29,360 nt of DNA, taken from NCBI GenBank assembly GCA_049509915.1, contig JBEKZL010000101.1:1-29360 (forward strand), read 5' to 3'. Shown one piece after another: positions 23,416-29,360 of this stretch. The position numbers and the translations under genes are program-made. A model generated the notes under the pieces. The model searched no databases and was not told the DNA's origin. It saw only the letters and a list, made by a program, of their open reading frames with translations. Source of the stretch: JBEKYD01 sp049509915. GTDB taxonomy: Bacteria > Acidobacteriota > Terriglobia > Bryobacterales > Bryobacteraceae. Every line of letters begins with the position of its first letter. Positions within the stretch are counted from its first letter, which is position 1.

Positions 23416-23859
23416 CTATTTCACTCCGGCGGCCTGCAGGGCCGCGGAGTACTGTTTGTCCATCCCCATGATGTGCTTGACCAGCCAGTTCTGAAGAAAC
23501 ATCATTACCTCCACTGAGATGCTGGCCGTTCCCAAGCGAAAGGCCTGCTGCAGGTCCTTAACCTGCTTGACCAGGTTGTCGTGTTCCGCTTTGTGGCGTT
23601 CGAAGCCGGGGAAGCGGTGCGACTGCATGAGCCTCTCTTCGTGGGAAAAGTGCGAGAGGGTATAAGCGGCGAGGCCGTCGAGGATTTTCCCCATTACCTC
23701 CTTGCCACGGCCGTCGAGCATGGCAGCGTGAAGATCGTTGATCAGCCCGATCAACTTCTTGTGTTCCGCATCGATCGACGGGATGCCGACACTGTACTGA
23801 TCGCGCCAGCTCACCGCGACGGCGGCTGGCTTGTTTTTGAGGGTGCTTTCCACGGGCAT
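23416..23859 (-). CDS. Bacteriohemerythrin
   Basis: This 147-residue protein is a hemerythrin-fold, di-iron oxygen-binding protein. All seven iron ligands are visible with family spacing: His33, His70, Glu74, His89, His93, His129 and Asp134. The conserved YSVGIPSIDAEHKKL opening and the C-terminal LVKHIMGMDK are present. Such proteins store or sense oxygen in the cytoplasm. No signalling domain is attached. The ATG at 23859 lacks a strong ribosome binding site. It is the last of three minus-strand genes, but a functional tie to the glycosyltransferase upstream is not obvious. Confidence 0.93.
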   Translation of the reverse strand: MPVESTLKNKPAAVAVSWRDQYSVGIPSIDAEHKKLIGLINDLHAAMLDGRGKEVMGKILDGLAAYTLSHFSHEERLMQSHRFPGFERHKAEHDNLVKQVKDLQQAFRLGTASISVEVMMFLQNWLVKHIMGMDKQYSAALQAAGVK

Positions 23860-23904
23860 ATTTACTGATCGGCGTGAAGGCTGCCAAACTGTAGTACCCG
23901 CCGC

Positions 23905-25101
23905 TTACTTCCTCCGGTGGCGAAGGCGTTCGAGCAGCAGGGCGCGCTTTTCGGGCGAGAGGGTCTCGATACTCAAGAACTCGCGATGCCGATGGCCGCT
24001 GGGTGTGAGGCGCTCGAGATACCGGCCGAGAGCGCCGGCGTCCAAACCTGTTACGAAGGCTTCGGCGGCGGCGCGGGAGCGAACCGATTCGGCATGGTAA
24101 GCGTCGCGGCCGGTAAGCAGTTCGCCGATGGCGGCGACCCAGGGAGCGGGGTCGTTGGCGGGCACTACGGGGCGCGGCATGGCCAGCTCGTCGTAGGCGG
24201 CCTGGTAGCGCTCGATGAGGCGAACCGGGATGACGTAGCCGGTTCCCTGCTTGGAGTCGCACAGGCCGCCGGAATCGCTGGCGATGACGGGGATGCCTCG
24301 AAGCAGGGCTTCCATTACGATCAGGCCGAAGCCCTCGTACCAAAGCGAGGGCGCCAGAAGCACGCGGGTGGGCGCGAGCAGATCGTCGATGTCGCGGGCA
24401 TTGGGAAACAAGGTGACGTTGGGCAGGCGCTCCAGGGCGCGACGGTCCTCGGCCGTGGTTCCCCAGCCGGGCACCACGGCGAAGCGGCAGTCTGGCAGGC
24501 GGGCGGCGGTTTCGACAAACAAGGAGATGCCCTTCACCGCGCAGGGATTGATCATAGTGAGGAAACCACGCTCGAAGGAAGCGTGGGTGGGCCAGGGGCC
24601 GGCGCCGTAGATGGGGGGATGAATGACGGCGGGGGAGCGGCCCAGGGCGCGTTCGACATAGCCGGCCATGTGGGCGCCAATCACCACGATGCCGGCCGAA
24701 TCGGCCACCAGGCCGGCGGCGTGGGAGTCGGGGTTCCAACTGGCGGGGCCGAAAGGAAAAAACTGGGGCGTGTGGGCCAGATACACCACCCGGTCGGGCG
24801 CGGCGCGATGGGCTTCGCGCAGCAGGCCGTGACCCAGGTCCTCGCTCGATACCAGCACCCAATCGGGAGCGAACTCGCGAATCTCCCCGGCCAGCCGCTG
24901 CACGCGCGCGGCCGGTTCCTCGACTGGAATGACCTGGATGGCCGGGTGATGGGGAAACTCGGCACCGGGTTTGGACGGACCGGCCACAACGCGGCAGGCA
25001 TAGCCCGCCTGGGCCAGCCGGTCGAGCCAGATCAGGTTGCTGCGCGTGGCGCCGCCGCGGGGCGGCGAGTAAGAGGCGTTCGCCGTCAGCAGGATGCGCA
25101 T
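23905..25101 (-). CDS. Family 4 glycosyltransferase (GT-B)
   Basis: This 398-residue GT-B enzyme should transfer a sugar from a nucleotide donor. The N-terminal domain opens with RILLTANASYSPPRGGATR, the glycine-rich acceptor-side loop. The C-terminal domain has the donor-binding EGFGLIVME motif (Glu256 to Glu264, an E-x7-E pair) followed by GIPVIASDSGG. Donor and acceptor are unknown. Unusually, the last 18 residues, beginning LSPEKRALLLERLR, resemble the helical linker at the front of many NRPS/PKS modules. The gene starts 15 bases after the FkbH-ACP stop on the same strand, so the two are probably co-expressed. Confidence 0.85.
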   Translation of the reverse strand: MRILLTANASYSPPRGGATRSNLIWLDRLAQAGYACRVVAGPSKPGAEFPHHPAIQVIPVEEPAARVQRLAGEIREFAPDWVLVSSEDLGHGLLREAHRAAPDRVVYLAHTPQFFPFGPASWNPDSHAAGLVADSAGIVVIGAHMAGYVERALGRSPAVIHPPIYGAGPWPTHASFERGFLTMINPCAVKGISLFVETAARLPDCRFAVVPGWGTTAEDRRALERLPNVTLFPNARDIDDLLAPTRVLLAPSLWYEGFGLIVMEALLRGIPVIASDSGGLCDSKQGTGYVIPVRLIERYQAAYDELAMPRPVVPANDPAPWVAAIGELLTGRDAYHAESVRSRAAAEAFVTGLDAGALGRYLERLTPSGHRHREFLSIETLSPEKRALLLERLRHRRK

Positions 25102-25116
25102 GCGAGGGGGAGCATC

Positions 25117-27180
25117 CTACTCAAGAGCCTGCTCTTCGGCCAAAAGGGCGCGAGCTTCTTCGTCGCTCATGTCTTCGAGCTCGCGCAGCAGATCCTGGTA
25201 ATCCCCGCCAGCCTGTTCGATTTCCTTTAACTCGACGGCTTTTGCCAGCTCGGCCACGGTAAAATCACCGCTGTAGACCACTTCGAGCGAGAGCTCGACG
25301 CCGAACAGCTGCCGGACGCGCGAGAGCAACTGCACGGCGAGCAGGGAATGGCCGCCCAGCTCGAAGAAATTTTCATTGACGCCGACCGAGGGCAGGTTCA
25401 ACAGCTCGGCCCAGAGCGCGGCAAGCTGAGCCTCGGGAGGGGTGCGGGGGGCAATGGCCGCCGCACGGCGCGCGGCGACGCCGCCGGCGTTGTTCCGCAG
25501 GCTCCGCAGGACCGCTTCGGCGGTGCCAAGCTCGGTGGCGATGCGGAGGTAATCGGGACGGCCGCCGGCTCCGTTTACCGCCGCCGGCGGGATTTCGGCC
25601 GGAAGCGCGAACGGCTGGGAATGCAGCCCGGCCGGAGCTGCGATGGCCCGATCGATCTGGTCGGGCGACAGCTTGTAGACGCCGTCGTGGACGCTCGCGA
25701 TCGAATTCAAAAACAGCTCCGCGGGGCGATTGCGCGGGCCCTTGCGCAGCGGGATGACGATGGATTCCAGGCCGCGGCCCCGAGCCAGCTGCCCAAGGTG
25801 GGCGAGCGCCCGGCGCTCGACGCCGCGGCCCAGCACGCGGCAACTGAACAACATGGTATCGACCGCGAGCGTGCCCTCGCCGACGGCGAAAATCACCACC
25901 CCGGTCAGGCCGTAGTCGCCGAAGCGGTCGCGGACGGAAACAGTCAGGCACTCCTCCGGCATGGCGCGGATTTCGTTTTCGGTTCGGCGGATGAGCGATG
26001 TATTCATCTGATTGGTGCGCTGGGTGAGTTGGGCCACGCGGGGCACCTGGGATGGAGCCAGTGGAGCGATGGCGATGGCGATATCGAGGGAAGCCAGGAA
26101 GTCTTCGAGGCTGGGCGCCAAGCGGCGGGCGGCGGCGCGCTGCGCTTCCAGGTGGTAGAGACCGGAGCGGCGCAGATCCTCCGCAGTGACGTCGGCGCGG
26201 TCGAAGGCCCACATCCGGCGCAGGAAGGCGGGGATGTCGCCGGGGTCGGGCGGCAGCGGAACGGCCAGCACTTCGGGCTGGGCGGCCTGGGCTTCGCGGC
26301 ACTCCTTGGGATTATCGTCCACCAGGATAAAGCTGTCGAGCCCGAGCGACAGTTCGGCCGCCAGCGAGGCGAGGTTGGCGCCTTTCGGCTCCCAGTTGAT
26401 GCGGCGCGCGACAAAGTCTTCGAGCGCCAGGGGCATTTCGGGATGGGCGCGAAACGTTTCGAGAACGTCCTCCTCGTTATTCTTGCTGACCAGGGCAAGC
26501 AACATGCCCTGGCGTTTACACTCGGCGAAAAATTCCTGCAATCGGCGGCGGGGCTCATCCAGCGTCACACCGGCGGGACCGTCTTCGCCGCAGATGCCGG
26601 CCCACAGGGTGTCGTCGCAATCGAGCGCGGCCAGTTTGAAGGGCGGCGCGGAGAGGGCGTGGATGCGCCGGGCGGCGGCGGTGGCGAGGGCGGCAAAATA
26701 GAGCGGAGTGTAGGGCAGGTGGCCGAGTTCGTCGGCGTGCGGATCATGGACTTCGGCGACGGGATAGAGCGCGGCTACTTCGCCAGGGCGAAGTAGCGAG
26801 ACGCCGGCTACGCCGGTCAGGGCCTCCGCCAGGGATTGCTCCACGGCGCCGGCGGCTTCGGCCCGGGAGGGACAAATCACGATCGAAAGGGGAGCATGAA
26901 TCCGGGCGGCGGCGCTGCGGACGGCTTCGGCCAGGCGCGCGGCCGAATCGGCCATACCGGCTTCCCGCCAATCCTCCAGTCGCACCAGCACCAGGTTGTA
27001 GCCGCGGTTGGTTCCGAGCAAACTGTGCGGGTCCAGCAATTGCTGAAATACCTGGCCGTAACCGGCAAACCGGATCGGACAAGCAAGGCCGAGTTCCGAA
27101 ATCCAAAAGTTGAGGGCTGGCTCGAGAGCTTCAGCGGTAAAAGTCGCGCAGATCGCGATCGAGCGGTCTTCCTGGGGCAT
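25117..27180 (-). CDS. FkbH-type glyceryl transferase/phosphatase fused to an acyl carrier domain
   Basis: This 687-residue protein begins with the FkbH N-terminal domain (ICATFTAEALEPALNFWISE, residues about 10-29). It continues with the HAD phosphatase core LDCDDTLWAGICGEDG (Asp187 and Asp189), LVSKNNEEDV, and FILVDDNPKECREA. The acyltransferase-like C-half follows, with TQRTNQMNTS and RFGDYGLTGVV. FkbH proteins take 1,3-bisphosphoglycerate and load glyceryl onto a carrier protein. Here the carrier is built in: FFELGGHSLLAVQLL has the phosphopantetheine Ser612. The end (DMSDEEARALLAEE) looks like an assembly-line docking helix. The ATG at 27180 gives the family's usual start, though the frame extends upstream to 27303 with no good ribosome binding site anywhere. 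Confidence 0.9.
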   Translation of the reverse strand: MPQEDRSIAICATFTAEALEPALNFWISELGLACPIRFAGYGQVFQQLLDPHSLLGTNRGYNLVLVRLEDWREAGMADSAARLAEAVRSAAARIHAPLSIVICPSRAEAAGAVEQSLAEALTGVAGVSLLRPGEVAALYPVAEVHDPHADELGHLPYTPLYFAALATAAARRIHALSAPPFKLAALDCDDTLWAGICGEDGPAGVTLDEPRRRLQEFFAECKRQGMLLALVSKNNEEDVLETFRAHPEMPLALEDFVARRINWEPKGANLASLAAELSLGLDSFILVDDNPKECREAQAAQPEVLAVPLPPDPGDIPAFLRRMWAFDRADVTAEDLRRSGLYHLEAQRAAARRLAPSLEDFLASLDIAIAIAPLAPSQVPRVAQLTQRTNQMNTSLIRRTENEIRAMPEECLTVSVRDRFGDYGLTGVVIFAVGEGTLAVDTMLFSCRVLGRGVERRALAHLGQLARGRGLESIVIPLRKGPRNRPAELFLNSIASVHDGVYKLSPDQIDRAIAAPAGLHSQPFALPAEIPPAAVNGAGGRPDYLRIATELGTAEAVLRSLRNNAGGVAARRAAAIAPRTPPEAQLAALWAELLNLPSVGVNENFFELGGHSLLAVQLLSRVRQLFGVELSLEVVYSGDFTVAELAKAVELKEIEQAGGDYQDLLRELEDMSDEEARALLAEEQALE

Positions 27181-27585
27181 CCAAAACCCATTATGCAGCA
27201 TTGTGCGGGCGGGGCGGATTCGGCCCATCGCCGCGGTGGATTCGAAACCGCAAGCAAGTCCTGGCGGGAGAAGCAGTTTTGAACCGAAAAGGGTTTTGTG
27301 CATTTTTGTGCACGGCGGCTGGCTTCCGGCGCCGGTGGCTTAGAGTGCCGCTTCGGAATTTCGGGTGACGTATTCGCAGGCAACCGCTCCCTCGGAAGGC
27401 GTGAAGAAATACAGCCACAGATGAACACGGATCGGAAAACAAAGGTTTTATCGGCGTTCATCTGTGTTCATCTGTGGCTCGAATTTGATTTTTCACAGAT
27501 TCCTTGCGGTCGCGGCCCGGACCGGTCGCCGATTCCCGTGCGGATGAAAGGAAAGGGTCTTCAAGGGCGGGCGAAATGAGGGATC
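27181..27585. other. Divergent intergenic region between FkbH-ACP and the LacI-type regulator
   Basis: This stretch of about 400 bases holds a direct repeat TTTTGTGCA (two copies near 27293-27312) and the inverted CACAGATGAACAC repeat listed separately. GAGGG lies just before the regulator's ATG. Promoters for both genes should be here, but none could be picked out with confidence, and no clear LacI-type operator was seen. Confidence 0.35.
27414..27478. repeat. Inverted repeat of the GCCACAGATGAACAC type
   Basis: GCCACAGATGAACAC (27414-27428) and its exact complement GTGTTCATCTGTGGC (27464-27478) are 15-bp arms around a 35-base AT-richer centre. The right arm also forms a direct repeat of TTCATCTGTG. 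Near-identical words are, to my recollection, scattered widely in Acidobacteriota and some other phyla; function unknown. Confidence 0.7.
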
Positions 27586-28668
27586 ATGAAGTCAGACGCT
27601 GACGGTTATTGCCGCGGCGCCGCCGGTGCGCCTATGCTAAATTCGCCGAGTGCGCCAGTACGATTGAAAGACATAGCCCAGGAGCTTAATGTCTCGGTTA
27701 TGACCGTGTCGAAAGTTGTGCGGGGCTGCGCCGATGTCGGTTCCGAGACGCGCAGCCGGGTGCTCGCCCGCATCAAGGAGCTCAACTACCAGCCAAACTG
27801 GGTGGCGCGCAGCTTGGCGGCGCGGCGCACGTTCATCGTGGGTCTGGTAGTCCCGGACCTGATGAACACGTTTTTCGCAGAAATCGCCAAAGGCGTAGCC
27901 CGCGCGATGCGGCCGCTCGGTTACGACATGGTGATCTGCAATTCCGAAGAAGATGCGGAACTGGAGGCGAGCGAAATCGACCGTCTGTTGGCGCGCCAGG
28001 TGGATGGCCTGATCCTGGCATCGGTGCAGCCGCCGGACACGGAAGAAGTATTCGAGAAAATTGAAGCCCGCGGGGTGCCGTACGTGTTGGTGGACCGCAG
28101 GGTTTCGCGCGCGAGCGCGCCCTACGTAGGAGCCGACGACGAGGCCATTGGCCGGCTGGCGACCGCGCATTTGATCGAGCGCGGCTGCCGGCGGATCGCC
28201 CACATCGCCGGACCGCACCACCCCGCCGGAGTGGGCCGGCTCAAAGGGTACCGGGAAGCGCTGGCCGCCGCCGGCTTGAAAACGGTCGAAAAATATGTGG
28301 AGCGGGCCGCCGACGACGCGACGGGCTACGAGGCGGCGCGGCGCCTGCTCTCGCGCGACCCCGTCCCCGACGCGATTTTCGGCTACAACGATCCGGCCGC
28401 GGCAGGCGCCATGAAAGCCATCCTCGAGGCCGGCTACCGGATTCCCGACGAGATCAAAGTGGTTGGCGCCGGTAACATGCATTACTCCGATCTGCTGCGC
28501 GTGCCGCTTTCGACGGTGGACCAGCGCAGCACGGGAATCGGTGAACAAGCGGCGGGGATACTGGCCAAAGCTATCACCTCCAAGCGGAAGCGAGCGGGTG
28601 GGGCCATTTTGATTGAGCCCACCCTGGTAATCCGGGAGTCGAGCGGCGGACCCCTCAAGAGCGGCTGA
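27586..28668 (+). CDS. LacI-family transcriptional regulator
   Basis: This 360-residue protein has a LacI helix-turn-helix (VRLKDIAQELNVSVMTVSKV, residues about 25-44), the hinge helix YQPNWVARSLA (about 68-78) and a periplasmic-binding-like effector domain (about 83-345). The effector domain includes VGLVVPDLMNTFFAEIAKG, LVDRRV, HLIERGCRRIAHIAGP and IPDEIKVVGAGN. Such regulators usually respond to sugars. The ATG at 27586 is supported by GAGGG immediately upstream; an internal ATG at 27634 is less likely. It diverges from the FkbH-ACP gene and might control it, or the partial gene downstream; neither is shown. Confidence 0.92.
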   Translation: MKSDADGYCRGAAGAPMLNSPSAPVRLKDIAQELNVSVMTVSKVVRGCADVGSETRSRVLARIKELNYQPNWVARSLAARRTFIVGLVVPDLMNTFFAEIAKGVARAMRPLGYDMVICNSEEDAELEASEIDRLLARQVDGLILASVQPPDTEEVFEKIEARGVPYVLVDRRVSRASAPYVGADDEAIGRLATAHLIERGCRRIAHIAGPHHPAGVGRLKGYREALAAAGLKTVEKYVERAADDATGYEAARRLLSRDPVPDAIFGYNDPAAAGAMKAILEAGYRIPDEIKVVGAGNMHYSDLLRVPLSTVDQRSTGIGEQAAGILAKAITSKRKRAGGAILIEPTLVIRESSGGPLKSG

Positions 28669-28845
28669 AACCGGCCGGCTTGCCGGGCCGTCTTAAGTTG
28701 CAGTAATAATGGAGGATGATGGAACTCGGGGAAAGATGCCTGTTTGTAACCGTACCGTCAATCGACGCCGGATGCGCGGCGCGCGCGGCTGAGCAAGGAG
28801 CGCGGCCGCTCGCAGCCCGGTCCGCAAAGGGCGCCCTCTGACGAT
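28669..28845 (+). other. Short intergenic region after the regulator gene
   Basis: A GC-rich imperfect hairpin (GGCCGGCTTGCCGGGCC, 28673-28689) follows the regulator stop but has no T-run, so it is at best a weak terminator. No promoter was picked out with confidence before the next ATG. Confidence 0.3.
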
Positions 28846-29360
28846 ATGCGAAATTGTTTCTACCTGCTGCTGGCTTTGACCGGGGCCTTCAGGCTGGGAG
28901 CGCAAACACCCCTCGAAGCCGGTTACGCGGCGCTCTACAACCTGGATTTTGAGGGGGCGCACGCGGACTTTCAAGGTTGGAGCCGGGAACATCCAAACGA
29001 CCCGATTGCCCCGGTATCGGACGCCGCCGTGTATCTGTTCGCCGAGTTCGACCGGCTCCATATTCTGCAATCGGAATTTTTCACCCACGATCAGCATTTC
29101 ATCACCGATCACAAATTGAGCCCCGACCCGCTGCTGAAGAAGCGGTTGGAAGCGGCGCTGACCGCGGCCGAGCGTTTGGCCAACCGCTCGCCGAACGATC
29201 ACGAAGCCATGTTCGCGGCGGTGCTGGCGCACGGTCTTCGCTCCGATTATCAGGCGCTGATCGAAAAGCGCTATGCCGCGTCTTTTGGGGAGATGAAGGC
29301 CGGACGGGAACTGGCGGAAAAGCTGCTGGCCGCCGATCCGAAATATAGCGACGCCTGGGT
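28846..29360 (+). CDS. Secreted TPR-like protein of unknown function (partial, runs off the right edge)
   Basis: The frame opens at ATG 28846 and remains open for 171 codons to the window edge. It begins with a signal peptide (MRNCFYLLLALTGAFRLGAQ), then LEAGYAALYNLDFEGAHADF and WSREHPNDPIAPVSDAAVYL. These helix pairs look like tetratricopeptide units. The later AERLANRSPNDHEAMFAAVL and AEKLLAADPKYSDAW segments fit the same pattern. No enzyme motif is visible. Similar short exported TPR proteins are common in Acidobacteriota, by recollection. The ribosome binding site is weak. Confidence 0.7.
   Translation, partial: MRNCFYLLLALTGAFRLGAQTPLEAGYAALYNLDFEGAHADFQGWSREHPNDPIAPVSDAAVYLFAEFDRLHILQSEFFTHDQHFITDHKLSPDPLLKKRLEAALTAAERLANRSPNDHEAMFAAVLAHGLRSDYQALIEKRYAASFGEMKAGRELAEKLLAADPKYSDAW

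Noticed and set aside
23917..25230. Plus-strand open frame of 437 codons opposite the glycosyltransferase.
   Set aside because: Gly/Ala/Gln-rich shadow with no domain; the GT4 motifs are on the minus strand.
25348..26796. Plus-strand open frame of 482 codons opposite the FkbH-ACP gene.
   Set aside because: Shadow frame; the HAD, acyltransferase and carrier motifs are all on the minus strand.
26877..27461. Minus-strand frame beginning MNADKTFVFRSVFICG.
   Set aside because: Its start is read from the dispersed CACAGATGAACAC repeat and its remainder is out of frame with FkbH.
28693..29232. Minus-strand open frame near the right edge.
   Set aside because: The plus strand has a signal peptide and TPR-like coding from 28846; the minus frame shows no domain.
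1..29360. tRNA or rRNA genes, CRISPR arrays, integrases, transposases and toxin-antitoxin pairs.
   Set aside because: Looked for by eye along both strands and none seen; the repeats present are palindromic elements, not spaced arrays.

Overview
The window is GC-rich, densely coded DNA from what is most likely an Acidobacteriota genome of the Solibacter/Bryobacter type. This placement is inferred from gene content and style: a TonB-dependent receptor carrying carboxypeptidase-regulatory-like domains, an expanded-type UroD-like methyltransferase, an FkbH-ACP protein, and many short palindromic repeats sitting at gene ends. No rRNA, tRNA, CRISPR array or intact insertion sequence was seen.

Positions 1-7624 (minus strand) hold part of a tad (Flp/type IVc) pilus locus. 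In transcription order it runs: DUF192 protein, TadD-like TPR lipoprotein, Flp pilin, a large membrane protein, CpaB, the CpaC secretin, a TadG-like protein, TadE, and the start of one more gene leaving the window. Most junctions are 4-base ATGA overlaps. The ATPase, TadB/TadC and prepilin peptidase genes are not in the window.

Positions 7889-11434 hold a secreted protein with a phage-tail-fibre-like module followed by a clear terminator, a tiny zinc-ribbon protein, proline dehydrogenase, a cloverleaf-like repeat, and an RluA-type pseudouridine synthase.

Positions 11625-18011 (plus strand) form a compact catabolic-looking operon: Na+/solute symporter, a vestigial C-terminal scrap of a corrinoid protein, an MtaB-type methanol:corrinoid methyltransferase, a UroD-fold methyltransferase-like protein, a GalK-like GHMP kinase and a PhyH-type dioxygenase. 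An aldo/keto reductase and a small lipoprotein face it on the minus strand. The likely theme is uptake and processing of a methylated or unusual sugar-like compound; this is inference.

Positions 19526-23382 hold a visibly AT-richer island. An intact TonB-dependent receptor is flanked by a broken 5' end of a similar receptor (with its own promoter) and by a broken 3' end of an outer-membrane protein.

Positions 23416-27180 (minus strand) hold an FkbH-type glyceryl transferase/phosphatase fused to an acyl carrier domain, a family-4 glycosyltransferase and a bacteriohemerythrin. Positions 27586-29360 hold a LacI-family regulator and the first 171 codons of a secreted protein that runs off the end.

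The most notable observations are the mtaC remnant fused by overlap to mtaB, the FkbH-ACP/glycosyltransferase pair without any visible polyketide or peptide synthase, palindromic repeats that have become coding sequence at gene ends, and the receptor flanked by receptor debris.
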